A DNA stretch of 64,000 nucleotides. Source: Polytrichum commune. Its lineage: Eukaryota > Streptophyta > Polytrichopsida > Polytrichales > Polytrichaceae. This document shows, in pieces, positions 9,371-21,607 of the stretch. The position numbers were made by a program, and so were the translations under genes. Position 1 is the stretch's first letter; every line of letters starts with the position of its first letter. Under the pieces are notes generated by a model, which did no database searches, was not told the origin of the DNA, and saw nothing but the letters and a program-made list of their open reading frames with translations. The stretch spans positions 11,123,001 to 11,187,000 of the forward strand of contig OX485807.1 in the NCBI GenBank assembly GCA_950295325.1. Reading direction: 5' to 3'.

Positions 9371-11749
9371 ATGGCTTTCTCGGGCACTCAGCAGAAGTGC
9401 AAGGCTTGCGATAAGACCGTCTATTTGGTCGACCAGTTGACGGCCGATGGCGTCGTCTACCACAAGTCCTGCTTCCGTTGCCACCACTGCAAAGGCACTC
9501 TCAAGGTTCGTCCCACAGGGTTTCGTCTCCGACACTTCCCCGCATTCTCGTCAGATTGTGAGGGATGAGATTGAGATGAGATGATTTCAGATGAGATGGT
9601 ACGAGATGGGTTGGGTTGAGGGGAGATGAGGTGAGATGAGACGAGACGTTGTGTGCTTGATGTGCGGGGTTGGTGGATTTGTATGCCAATCCAATTTTCG
9701 GACTAATCTTCTGAGTGAGTGGGTGAGTGAGTTTGTGCATCGGATCGAAGGAAGTGGATGTGGTGTGATGTGTGGTACATGCGAGGGTTTCTGTAGATCG
9801 CATGCGATGGTGCATGGATCTGTGGTTAGACTATTAGGTCGTTCTCTCGCATGCTCTGTTCACACAAACCGTTAGGTTCGTGGGAGCTAGCCATGCAATC
9901 CAATGTTATTCCCGTTTGTTTTTTGCTCGTGGATAAAGAAGATCTGAAAGGTCACCGTCACCGTCGCCTTCGTTGTCAAGAATGCAATGAGGAGAAGTGT
10001 GGTCATTCTTGCGGACTGGATTCGTTCTTGGATAAGATGGATTGGGCGTGAATCGAAATCTGTTGGGAGCTTCAAGCACCGAGATTTCGGAGAGAATAGT
10101 CAAAGGAGGCACTACAGGTGTTGGAGCAGAGGTTTTAACAGAGCATCCCCAGGGGATCAATGAATTGATCGCGCTCTTTTTCGTATGTAGACCCGAATGC
10201 GTGGGAGAATCATGTTAGGGCTCGGTGCTTTTTGCAATTCCTTCTGAACGGACGGAGTGTAGAAAAGTGATTGATTTTGTCAGAGTAGATGGTAATTCAA
10301 TTTTAACAAGGGTATCTGTAGATTTCCTTAATATATGTTAATGCGGGGTTAACGGGCACTATTGGTAGACCTGCTTACTCCATGTATGTGGAGATCAAAG
10401 GCAACACCTTTTCTTAAATTTCATACTTGAAATTTCCTATAATTGAAAATGGGAATGGTGGACTCCTTCATTATTGGCAGCTCGGTAATTATGCATCATT
10501 GGAAGGAGTGCTCTACTGCAAGCCGCACTTTGAACAACTATTCAAGCTCACTGGGAGCTTCGATAAGAGCTTCGAACACAAAGGCACTGGTGAAGGTCAG
10601 TATGAAAAAAACTTTCTGACCTGCTCGCATTGATGATTTGGGCTGCATTATTTAACCAAGTTCATTGAAGTATTGTTACTCCATTGTTGCTTTACCTTCA
10701 ATAAGTTATACACTAAAGGAAGCTAATTCGATTGAGTTTTTTCTGGGTTTGGCTCTGGACAGGAGGCCTGAAGAAGCAGGGGTCTGAGAAGTCTGAGGTA
10801 TTTTAGGCGTCTCATTTTTTCACTTTCCTCTGTAGTATTTTGGATGATTGGGGAGATACTAATTAGCAAGTTAGTTCCTACTGGAATTACTGGTAGTCGC
10901 AGGTTTTTTGATGGGATTAAAGACCTATCTCTTGCTTTGTTTAGGAAAATATGTTGACCTATTTTCGTGTCCGTTGCTCATGACAAAATAATGTAAGCAC
11001 AATATCCCATGTTGATTTGAATTGCTCTGCCCCTATTATTGCAGATGAAAACACCATCAAAGGCTTCATTGATGTTCTCTGGTACACAAGAAAAGTGTAT
11101 TGCTTGCAACAAGACTGTCTATCCAATTGACAAGGTATTGTGACATTAACTCATTGGACTTATCATGTCCTTAGTGATACTGTTCCTGCTTTGTTGTTGC
11201 AATTGTATTTGACGCCTTGCTTGATTGGGTTTTCGTCATCCGAAGTCCACGGGGATGTGATACAAAAGTGATGAGTAATAACCTCGCTGGGAGGGTCGAT
11301 GGCGTTTGCAAACTGACGTGAAAAAGAATTGATGGCTAGCTCGCCTAAAAACGTTCCACTGATGGTTGATTGGAAGCTGCAGATTAAGTTGTAAATATCT
11401 TAATTGATTGATCCACTGCTTAGGTTTTTGTTCTCCATCATAGAAACTTTTTCAAGGTGGTCAATTTCTTGTGAATACTCAATGATTTTCTGAAGTGTTC
11501 ATATGATGGTTTAACTGGAGGGTTTTTCTGTTACAGACAACTGTGGAGGGGTCACCTTACCACAAAAGCTGCTTCAAATGTGTCTATGGTGGTTGTACCA
11601 TCAGCCCCTCCAATTATGCTGCTCTAGAAGGACGACTTTACTGCAAACACCATTACTCTCAGCTTTTCAAGGAGAAGGGGAACTACAGCCAGCTCACAAA
11701 GACCCCGGCATTGAAGCCTACCGCTAGCAATGCAAGCACCGAGTCCTAG
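9371..11749 (+). CDS. WLIM1: Two-LIM-domain protein, plant WLIM1 type
   Basis: Plant LIM proteins bind and bundle actin filaments and also shuttle to the nucleus. Five exons: 9371-9505, 10481-10595, 10763-10797, 11045-11134, 11537-11749; all introns are GT-AG and phases join, giving 195 residues, the usual size. LIM1 zinc ligands: C10, C13, H31, C34, C37, C40, C58, H61. LIM2 ligands: C113, C116, H134, C137, C140, C145, C161, H164, with the C-x4-C spacing typical of plant LIM2. The start [10 protein letters not shown] is the family start and lies just before the first zinc ligand. The linker (residues 62-105) ends in the second family hallmark FSGTQEKC. Assignment to WLIM1 rather than another WLIM or PLIM is by overall resemblance. 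Converges with COG4; the 3' gap is 2.2 kb. No damage seen. Confidence 0.95.
9557..9650 (+). repeat. GAGATGA-type purine-rich array in LIM intron 1
   Basis: Beginning about 50 bp after the splice donor, GAGATGAGAT-like words repeat about ten times with small changes (gatgagatgatttcagatgag, ggggagatgaggtgagatgag). It may be a simple repeat or a splicing/expression-enhancing element. Confidence 0.6.
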
Positions 11750-13932
11750 ATCCTTCAAGGCCTTGGTTTCCATCTCTCCGAATTCATGCGCAAATTCATT
11801 TTGAAAAAGGTTCCAGAAGGTGTCCTGTACATTTGTTTTGCAAGGGGATATGGGATTCCGGTCCTGGGGGAGCTTTCTGGTGTTACTACAGAAGAAGTTT
11901 GACTCCACATGTTTCTAAGGTTTGCCTTACTTTGTGAGTGACAGTCACAAGGTTACAACCACACTCTTATTTGTTGTGTTGGTTTAGGTTTCCCGTAGGC
12001 TGATACATGTATCTGGTTACCCTTGCATGTTTTTGTGGAGTTTACTCTGCAATCACATTGATATGTTTCTAAGGTTTGCCTTGTTTCCAATTCCACAGTG
12101 AAAAATCTGAATCCTGGAGGTTTAGGGTTTATCACTTTAGTGTCATGTGTCTTGCAAACCTTGTCAATGATGCCAAGAAGAGGTGCTTAGCTCAAGCTGA
12201 AGCTCGATATACCCATGTCCTTTTGCACTCAAGGGTTCAGGATGTTCTGTATAATCTCTTCTATATGGCATCTCTGTTAATCACTGGTCTAGGACAAGGG
12301 ATGTAGTGAGTAGCTGTGGTATTAGGCTGTCGAACCATCCATCTTGGATGCACAGTGGATCATGAAGTGTGGGACACATTCATGAAAATGTTTCTATTGA
12401 GGAAGGTAAGGAGCAAGTAGCCTTGCTTTAGCTGAAGTGCAATATACTCATTTCTATCCAAAAAGATTTTGATTTGTGAATCTTTAGAGATTGGAACTCC
12501 ATTAGGGTTTGTATCTTTATGTAGAGGAAACATTTTGTGTGCTTCAGTTCTAGACATTATCTCTGGATAATTTGTGGACCTGGTATTTGCTAGGAATAAA
12601 TTGACGTATTTGACCTGGCAGTTTGCAATAAAGCCCTATTGACTGGCTTGCCCTTTTGTACACTAAATCTCATGATCACACTCCTGCTAAACCCAATTTC
12701 CCATGTTTGCTCTCTTTTGGAATTTTATGTCATGTTTAATGACTGAGTCACATGTGATGAGCAATGACAATTGAGTGTGGCTCAGAGAATACTTCTGTGG
12801 GTAGTTGAAGAGAGCTGGCCATATAGCATTGTGGGCGAATTAATTACAGGCCCTGGATTGGCCGCTGACTTTAATCTGAGAGGGCCTTGGATGCCAGTGA
12901 GTGTAGTAGAGCTTGACGTCAGCTTTGAGTCCCTCAGCTACACCTGATGTTTACTCACTAAGCTACATTTGGGGTATCTATTTTGAGAATACCATGTAGA
13001 CGGCACAGTAGATGTTGCAGGTTTGGTAAACTCTGCTCTTGTGCACTAAACCATCTATCTTCTTCCGAATATTTTTGTTTTCAACCACGAGATCAGGTCC
13101 TTCTCATAACTTCTGGTATTTCATTGCTGATTATATACCAGCAGGATTTACTTGGTGTATATGCTAACAGCAGCTCAAAGAATGCGATTCGAGGCACATG
13201 GGTGTTATATTTGAGGATCAAATAAGTATGTGTTTGTTTGTTGGGGTTTAGATACGCATGAGCTAATAGCACAACAAACAAATCTGTCTACGCAAGTAGA
13301 CGAAGTACAAGTTCACAAGCAAACGTAAGGCAAATTGTCTGAAACTTATAATTGAGGTTGAATGCCATGTTACTCCACCACCTTAGGTGAATGTGATGTG
13401 AAATAATGTTACATAGTGTTTCTGGAAAGGGTGAAAAGGTGATAAGACCATAGCAATGCGTAACACTTTTAATACTTTTAAGAGTTGAATTGGTGGACAA
13501 CGTGACCTGCAAACAACCACCAAATCAAGTACCATAAAGAGCACCTAATCTGTCAGCAGACTAAGTGACAGTGACATCAACACAGGAGGAAAGTATGGAC
13601 AAATTGTTCCGGTAGGAAAAATTAGGTCCTCGAAGTTGTTAGTTACTAATCATGTAACAGCTTGTTATTGATCGCATCATTGTCTACTTTACACATAATA
13701 GTCTCAAAAATTGCACATCGTGAGATTTATCAGAGCCTCAACCTCAACAAACCATCCCACAAAGGTAACTGGTACAGATGAGAGCCACCTCCTAGTTGCA
13801 AATCCCAAGCATTCATGAAGCATATTGTGGTGCACTGCAAGTGTGTTTTATATGAAGCTGATTTATTGTACCAATGGTCAGTACTATACAGAGTATAAGC
13901 CAGGCTAGATTGAATGATGCAGTGATTTAGTT
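11750..13932. other. 3' flanks of LIM and COG4 (convergent)
   Basis: Holds the 3' untranslated region of LIM. Candidate AATAAA signals lie at about 12594 and 12629, but the actual end is unknown. On the other strand it holds the 3' end of COG4 below 13933. Short frames are present but none is gene-like. No repeat family of this window was recognised here, in contrast to other intergenic parts. Confidence 0.55.
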
Positions 13933-16900
13933 CTACAGTCTGAGAGAAGCTATCACTTCAGGTTTAAAATCAACCCGAAGACCTAGTACACGACGGACTT
14001 CAGTTGGGGTGAGGCGCCATGTCATTGGCCCTGAATTTTCACCCCAGTAATCCAAAATTTCTGATACTCTCTCAAGATTCAGAATAGTCGCCATCTGTGT
14101 CAATCGTGCAAACTTGTCACGAACTGTCCGCTGGGTCATTGCTGAAAAGTGACCGACCAGGGTCCGAGCGTCTCGGTCCAGCTGCAGTCCTCCAAGTTGA
14201 TTGAATCTCTTTTGAGTCATTATAACCTCCAATCGCTTCACTAGAGTATCTATAACCAGATGTACAAGGGAGTCATAGTTGTTTGTTGTCAGGAAGGGCT
14301 GAAGCCAGGTCACGTTCATGTCCACTGCATGTAGCAGCTTCTGGACCCATGGATCACTGACTTCGTTCTCAGCATATTGTGCTTCTGTGAGTTCATAGCT
14401 AACAGTTCCCACCTATCAAACATAAAGCAAATGGTCACATAACATGCAAAGAACTGGAAGGTCTGTGGTGTCCAAAACCATGTATAAATGGTCAACATTG
14501 CTATCCTAGAACAATCCTAGATGACTACAATCACACTAACTCAATAAATTAGTGTGAATAAGGTCGTATAGCATACAATATGGGTACACGGTTCTACTTC
14601 ATACATTTAGAGGTCAATAACTTGACTGGGGCCCCTTTCCCTAGGTGTTGGACATCATCAACTGTATGTAAAGGAAGACACTCTCTCACTAACTTCGTTT
14701 AGAGAGTTATGCCCACAAAAATGTGATCCATCGAGTTCAGTAAATTACATCAGAACCTTCATGTGCAGTCTGTGGAGATTTCAAAACTGTTCAATGAAGT
14801 TGTAATGACGCACTAAACAAAAGTGGTTTCCAGATCACATGACAGCTCACTGTGCTTACCACATCCAAAAGGTTCCGAAGTCTGGGAGTTATGCTGTTCG
14901 ACAGCTGCTCCAAGCCTTGGTTTCCAATCTGCTTATAACGATTCCCAATCTCTTCAAGTTCCCTCAAAGCCGACTTAACTTTCTCCCTTTCCCCTGGTCC
15001 TCCAAGTGTCTAGCATACAAACCACAAAAGGTGTTAGGATATATCAATATCAACCCTAAATCAAGTATTGGGATTTTAGCTGTTTGTTTCTGAGAATTAA
15101 TTGCCATATTCTCTAAGACATATAGGTGCAAATGTTTTTCCATGCTTGAGTTTTGATTCAAAAACATTCAAGATACATGACATTTACAAAACATCCTAAA
15201 CACATGTCTAAACACAGGTCTTCACACCCATACTTGTGAATTAAAAGAGTGATATTGGCCTAAGGATCTCAATTCATGTCCATCACATATGTGAATATGA
15301 TTATATCTAGCTTCTTTAGGAGGTAACGGCACAAATGAGATGGGGTTTGGCAGGCTGCTGTGAACCTCGGTTGCTCATGTGTGAAGCTTTGCAAGGTAGT
15401 CTCTTTCTTCTCTTTAATGTGGGCCTTAATAATTCGAACTAAGTTTTCTACTGAACCAATCATCTCTATCCACGTATTTAGAAGCTAATCGTTCTTTGAC
15501 AACCAGTTTCGAACCCCAATGCTTAGATGACATATACCCCACCTACATTATTTAACTACCCACACGAAAGAGAAGGGCTTTAGAATCAATGCTTGAGAGA
15601 CATGAATTACCTCATACGAGTGCTCTTCAATGTCATGCTTGAGCTTTCCAACATACTCTGCGCTGACATCTACGTTGTTAAGAGCTGTTGCCACTTCGAT
15701 GCCAACCTTGGTGACAGCCACGCCTTGGGAGAAGAGCTTCAGGAACAAACTGGGTTCCCTGATCTTTCGTTGCAAAGCCTCACTAAAATCATTATTTAGC
15801 AAGGTACCAGTGTGATTGATAACTTGCAGCACTGATCGTATGTTTGAAGTTGAAATCGCACGCCTTGTGCAGCTCTGGAGAACATAGAAAACATCATCCA
15901 CCATGGATGTAGTCAATCCATCTGCAACGAGCTCGTCAATCTTAACAGCTTTCTTCACATTCTCACTCATGAAATACTCCTCGAGCGCGACGTAATAGCC
16001 AATAAGCTCTTGTATTGACAAGCCAAAGCTCCCAGACTTGAAGGAATTCGACTCCCTTGGACTCATCTGGCTACCTGCAGCCCCTGCTTCTCGCATCTTT
16101 GTATTCATAAAGTGGAAATAATCCTCGCTTGTTTGACTCAACAACATCATCTCTTCCAAGTAAATCTCTATCTCCCGGGGATCTGGACCTTCAGGAGCAC
16201 CAACAGCCAGCAAATTCTTGTTGTGAATGGAAATGTCTTTAGTAACCTTCAGGAGCTTTCTCTGCTCAATATACTTCTTGACGATCATAGTTCCCCGTGC
16301 ATTACACTCCTCCTGAAGCTCCAGCATGGCCATCGCAATGCCTTCCTCCCCCGCTAGGTCGAACAGAAGCTCTTCATTCTCTTCGAGAGCAGATGCAATA
16401 TCCTTAAACACATTGTTCAAAATTCCTACAAAATCAGCTGTGGCATTAGACCGTCCACCCTCCGCAGGCCCTAGAGACTGCACCAAATTCTCGAAGTCAC
16501 TTTTCGCCCGTAACGCAACAACCTTCCTTAAGTAACCTGTGTAGGATCGGAGTCCTTCCTCCTGCAGCCTAAGAGGTGGGTAGAGCTTCACAAACCGGAC
16601 TACATTATCGTGATCCTTTCCCTCGATGGCAACAGAGAGCTTCTTTCGAATGATGGTCTCCAGCTTCACCTTCGACTCTATCATCTGCTTCCGCTGCTCT
16701 GTTCCAGTTTCCCTTCCCGCCGCACTATCTAAAACCTTCCCCGATTCATTAAACTCCGCATCCAGCTGCAAGAATGTCTCCACATACTTAGAGGCCGTCT
16801 CATAATCCTCGACCTCGAGAGCCTGTTTTGCTCCATCAATGCAATTCGTTCGATCAACAATCGCGTCAATCCTCACCAGAGTGGATTGCACACGCGATTG

Positions 16901-17215
16901 CGCCAGATCGAGCTCCCTCACTTTCCCACTCACATGATCCGCAAGAGCACATGTAGACTGCACACTCCGCAGCATCTGCTCCGAATCGGATCGAACAAAC
17001 TCCAGAACCTCCGCGGATTGGTGTAACCCTCCGAGCTTCTTCTCCAGCCCATGCCGTTCGTCCAGAAGCGCTTCCAGCTCGGTGTCGATGCTTCTTTCGT
17101 ACGCTATGCACTCGTGAAGCAGCCGTGTCATGGCTCCCACATCCGTTAGTGTGCGGATCTGCTCCAGCACGTTCGACATTGGTGCCACGGGCGCAAGCAC
17201 ATCATCAGGTACCAT
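13933..17215 (-). CDS. COG4: Conserved oligomeric Golgi complex subunit 4
   Basis: COG4 belongs to the eight-subunit COG complex that tethers retrograde vesicles at the Golgi. Three exons on the minus strand: 17215-15611, 15009-14860, 14412-13933; both introns are GT-AG in phase 0. The protein is 744 residues, close to other plant COG4. Recognisable stretches: the amino-terminal RTLTDVGAMTRLLHECIAYE followed by a helical coiled-coil region (about residues 30-110); the middle alpha-helical body; and the conserved carboxy-terminal part with VNDPWVQ-like DPWVQKLLHAVDMNV, KRLEVIMTQKRFNQLGG, RTVRDKFARLTQMATILNLE and the final MTWRLTPTEVRRVLGLRVDF. The start at 17215 gives an 11-residue leader before a second Met (residue 13), so the true start could be slightly later. 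The first exon holds 535 of 744 residues. No damage. Confidence 0.96.
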
Positions 17216-17563
17216 TCTTGCTCACCCTAGGGTTTCAAGAACCGAACAAACCCTGTCTCGATACCGCGAGATGTAATGCACAATTGAGACATCCACTACG
17301 TGCAGCCGAATGCGAGCCTATGGTTCGCGAATTTTGTGATGGTGAGCGCGCACGATGAGAAGTAATGCGGTGTAGGTGCGATCTCGATCACGCCCCCCCG
17401 CTGCGTCCATTCTTGCCATAGCCAATCTTTCACCACCAAAACTCTAATCAGACATGGAGGGCATCCCCACGAAGTCAACACAATGCAACTCGCTAACGCT
17501 ATAGTGGTGGCTCCTATCTTTAGGGTCCCATATAGCGGGCCACGAATTGGGTCAAGATGTATA
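17216..17563 (-). promoter_or_regulatory. COG4 upstream region
   Basis: 348 bp between the COG4 start and a TIR element. Moderately GC-rich. No clear TATA box; transcription start not resolvable. Confidence 0.4.
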
Positions 17564-18073
17564 CCTAAGGGCCACTTCACACACGAGACTGAGAGCCCGT
17601 GACCAATACACTTCAAGCACTCTCATTGGTGGAAAAGGCGGAGCCGGCCCAAGTTCGCTTCACAGTATGCTTGAGGGACCAACGGAGTATGTGAATGCAA
17701 GATGGATGTAAAGTTTACATGGATTCCTACAGGGCATCAAATGGATCATGTTTCATGGTCATTTGGACTATTTTCAAAAAACAACTCTTGGAGGTAGGCC
17801 CAACACAAACCTGGGAGACCATGGCATTCCGAATGCTCACAATCATTGATTTATTCTATTTTATCATGTGCGAGGACCTGTTTGAATAGAAATTCATTGA
17901 AATAGCCTTTGGTTGAGGGCCCGGTCTCATATGACTTCACACTATACTTGAGAGTTCATGACCACATTGCATGATTTTGGAGGTGTCTTGGGATGGTCTT
18001 TGGACACTTTCTTTTGGGCTCTCACAATTTCATAGTCATGGCTCTTGGCTCATGTGTGAAGTGGCCCTTAAGG
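17564..18073. mobile_element. TIR element, family D, copy 1
   Basis: Starts CCTAAGGGCCACTTCACACA and ends with the complement (gctcttggctcatgtgtgaagtggcccttaagg). The TIR is about 36 bp with a few mismatches and includes AGAGCCCGTGAC/GTCATGGCTCT. About 510 bp, non-coding. A second copy lies at 37068-37672. Target-site duplication not clear, so the superfamily is undecided. Confidence 0.75.
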
Positions 18074-18915
18074 TGCCGTGTCTTCAATGGTTAATTTTTG
18101 TTGTTTGCAATGATTCTCAATTTGGATTTTAGAGTTAGCAGTTTTCTTGGATCCGCCAATGTGATATGAGATTTCAATGATAACCTATGGATTGCTTTTT
18201 GGTTGACCTCCCCCACCCCCCACCTTCCCAAATTATGTTGACTACCTATTGAACTAAGATTGGTTAATACTTTTTGAACACATAGTTCGATGTTTTAATA
18301 CACACATCTTTTATGCCAATCTTAGGTCCGGTTTACACCATGGACCCACGTGCATGGATCATGAAGTCAGACCATGGAAGATGGCCTTTTTCCATGGTCC
18401 AACTTCCATGGTCTTTTTTTTTAATAAGATAAAATTTACAAAGCCTTTGGGCCCCTCTCTAGGTGTAAACCAAATGTGGACCAAGAGGAATGACCAGGCA
18501 CCAAAAAGTGAATGTGCTAATTTTTTTAATATATGTCCAAAAAGGGCGGTTTTGAAAAATTAAAGTTAGACCATTTTTATTTTTATTTTTGTCTTCTCTT
18601 GTCTTCATCTTCTCTTCCCCAAACAAATTTCATTAAAAATTAATTATAACAATATTTCTCTGCCATGGGCCCTTGCCTTTTTCTACCAAAGCACCTACTT
18701 TGCCTCTCCCATCGCAAAACATGTTGGACCATGTTAATGGATAATGTTGGCCTTGCAGTATGTCTTTTGGGGAACCTCAAACTTTGACATTTTGTCCTTT
18801 GTGTAATTTGAAGTGATCCCAAGACGAGTTCAATAACCAAATCACATATTTTACAAGGCCTTGGATCAACTTCATGATGTGCATCAATGTACTCAAAGAA
18901 AAGGGAAAGAGGGAA
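18074..18915. other. Intergenic DNA with repeated CCATGG words
   Basis: No gene. Around 18335-18415 the word CCATGG or ACCATGG recurs several times on both strands (catggaccc, accatggaagatgg, ccatggtccaa, ccatggtc), so it can fold back locally. C-rich run at 18209-18222. Confidence 0.4.
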
Positions 18916-19131
18916 TTATCATATATGAGTGTATCTCTCATTCGTCCAACATAAAAACCTTTAAATAGTATTCCACCAAAGGTTACTTTGTTTAGTTGAT
19001 TTAACACCAGAATTAGCTATATAGACCATAATTAATCTACTCAAGAACATTTGAGATGGTTCAACAACATGTCTATAGGGGGTCAAGTTTTTTTATATTG
19101 GATGGATGAGAGATACACTCATATTCGATAA
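18916..19131. mobile_element. Short TIR element, family F
   Basis: 216 bp. The left end TTATCATATATGAGTGTATC and the following CTCATTCGTCCAACATAAAAA are matched by the complement at the right end (tttttatattggatggatgagagatacactcatattcgataa). TIR about 40 bp. A diverged relative starts at 44155 and another fragment lies near 32090-32170. Non-coding. Confidence 0.8.
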
Positions 19132-19929
19132 TAACATATTCTATTCCCTCCATAACATTAGAAAACCTAAAGCTTGCATTTCCTTTTCTAGAAGAGGAAG
19201 CTAGAAGTAGACTAGCTAGGTAGTCACTAACTAAATTCTAATCAATACCATGATTAGTTGCCATGGACATGACAAATACCTTGTGGGGTTAGTAACTTGT
19301 TGCACCAATGTAAGCCTCACATGCCATCCAATACACCTATAACATGTTTGCATAGACTATTTATAATTTAATGTAAATATTATTTCGGTTAGTTTCAATT
19401 ACAAAACTGGTGGCATTCTTCCCATGACTTTTCACCCTTGCATAGTGAACAATACTCAAGTTGAGCACTAAATTGAATATTGTATTTACTTTCATATGGT
19501 ATTTTGTGTTATCCGGGTACCTTTTTCTTCTTCTTCTAATGGCACTTCTTACGAATAAGTTTACAAGTATTGTCATCCCAACTTACTTTTAGTTCATCCA
19601 AATGCCAACACACAATTTGATCAATTTTGTATCCTAACATTCATGTAATGAGTAACTGTCATCGATGCTTGAAATTTGGATGAACTATCACTTAGTCACT
19701 GACACATTTTGCAACAGTGTAAATATATAATGCCCAATTTTTTTACTAGGAATGATAAATAATGTTAGTGTTGGTGTTACATTTAGTGTTGGTGACACTA
19801 CACGGGCACTTCATAATTAGTATTGAGCAAGACAAATAAAACCCGTGACACTAAATACAATGTATAGTGTATTCATAAAGGTGATCCAACATAAGGGGGA
19901 AATTATTCTTCCAAAATTCCTAGCACTAC
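19132..19929. other. AT-rich intergenic DNA
   Basis: Nothing gene-like. Several GTGACACTA / TTTAGTGTTGGTG words near 19760-19870 suggest remnants of families C or E. Confidence 0.4.
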
Positions 19930-20215
19930 ACTAAGAAGGATATTTAGTGTTTGATTATATTTAGTTTTGTAATTACCACCCTACCCTGATCAATACTAAT
20001 TTCAATTCCTTGACAATTAGTATTACACATAAATGTGTTGCTACCTTCCCTACTGCCACCTCCCTTATATATATTCCATATCCACATATTACCATAGTTG
20101 ATATTTAGTGTTTGAGTTTACATTTAATGTTACTTACTTTCATAGGATTATTGATATTTAGTGTATGTGTTCGTATTTAGTGTGTCAAACACTAAATATA
20201 CTATTTAGTGTAGTG
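19930..20215 (-). repeat. Dispersed repeat, family E, copy 2 (inverted)
   Basis: The complement of this segment matches 780-1065 in order, including a near-perfect run over 20075-20160. It adds the segment with ttcccttatatatattccatatcc not present in copy 1. It lies about 260 bp upstream of the protease TATA box. Confidence 0.75.
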
Positions 20216-20473
20216 GACCTAAACCCTAGTGCTGAGTAATGTTATGAGTCTTCTTAGAAAGGCAATATTTTTGTAAATATGTCAAAATGTCCCATACTTT
20301 TAAAATATACATAAGTCGTTGCTTCTATGACAAGCTGCCCTATCAGTACTACACGTGAGACCTTTCTGTCTTCCCGCGCCCTTATTTTACGAAAAAAAGG
20401 CTCCCCCAACGTCCTCCGCCGCAAATCTACATTTCTGCCTACATTCCTCTTGAAATGATCTTCCCGTCAAGAA

Positions 20474-20481
20474 TATATAAG
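20474..20481 (+). promoter_or_regulatory. TATA box, probable promoter of the SUMO protease gene
   Basis: TATATAAG in a GC-richer setting, with no other TATA-like word close by. The expected transcription start is about 20505-20515, which would give a leader of about 1.1 kb unless part is spliced out. Inferred from position only. Confidence 0.5.
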
Positions 20482-20690
20482 ATGGAACGTAGATTTCGCG
20501 CTTCCTTCCCGCTCTCCCCCCCCGCGGCCTTCTTCCTCCACACGCGTTGCCATTTCGCTTGCCACCGCCCCCTCGCACCGAATGTACCGTTAGGGCGGGT
20601 GAGTGTGCGCAAACCTCTTCAGTAGTGGACGATCGTGAGACAAACGTTTAGCATACGCGAGCGCCGATCTGCCGACGTTCCATTTATGAA

Positions 20691-21228
20691 ATTTGATAGC
20701 CGGAAGCTATGGTTACGAGTGTTTGAGCCATTACTCAATTCGGGTTTCTGTTCTATCCGTAGAATGATATATCTGCACATCCATATATTGTAGATGCATG
20801 TGCAGAACTATATGGATTTCGGCATCATTATGCATTTTGCAGCTGAATTAGGAACAGTAGAGGGATATTGAGGTTTGTACTTGATGGATGCTCAACTAGG
20901 GTTTTAGGTTCTAAAGACGAAGGTGGCTTCAATTGGCCTCGTCGAGCAGAGTACGCCGAATTTGATAGTCGGAGGCTATGGTACGAGGATTTGAGTTAAT
21001 TCCTCAATTCTGGTTTCTGTTCTACCCCTAGGACGATGCGTCTGCACATCCTTACACTGCAGATGCATGTGTAGTACACGGATTTCGGCATCATGTGTTC
21101 CTTATTTTTGCAGCTGATTAAGGAACAGAAGAGGCATATTGAGGTCTGTACTTGACGGATGCTCAACTAGGGTGTTAGGTTTTTAAGAGATAGGTGGCAA
21201 CAATTGGACTCCTCGAGTGGAATACGCA
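20691..21228 (+). repeat. 269 bp tandem duplication in the protease leader
   Basis: Two adjacent direct copies, 20691-20959 and 20960-21228, both 269 bp within the limits of my alignment. Matching words in order: tttgatag-cggaggctatgg, ggtttctgttctac, tctgcacatcc, gcagatgcatgtg, ggatttcggcatcat, gcagctgattaaggaacag, gatgctcaactagggt. They differ at roughly one base in eight to ten, with balanced small indels. Several upstream ATG triplets lie inside. Confidence 0.85.
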
Positions 21229-21607
21229 GGTTGTTGCGAAGAACAGGAGAGATTCAGGCCAGATTTAGTGATTGAAAATCTTCGAGAGTTAAATTTTCTG
21301 GTGTTTGAGTTTGAATTTGAGACCTCACGCACGATTTCCTGCTCGTTGATGACGATTAGGTTCGGATTGGCAAGTTGGCGATAAGCAGGCATGGAGATCT
21401 ACATGTGGAAGATGATGAGTTGAAGGGAATTGGCAATGTGACAGAGCTACATTGCTAGTAAACTAGGGCATGATGTCCATTGTCGACACTGTTCTGTTAT
21501 TATGTCATTGTAGAAGGAAATGGCTGGGCAATTCAGACCGACAACTGACGAAGATTTTTAGTTCCGAACGAAGTAGGGGTTAGATCCCTCGGCCGGATTT
21601 GATTTAT

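Noticed and set aside
8887-9440. Long overlapping open frames on both strands before the LIM gene
   Set aside because: GC-rich sequence with a CAG/CAA run gives such frames by chance; content is low-complexity and overlaps repeat R1 and the LIM leader.
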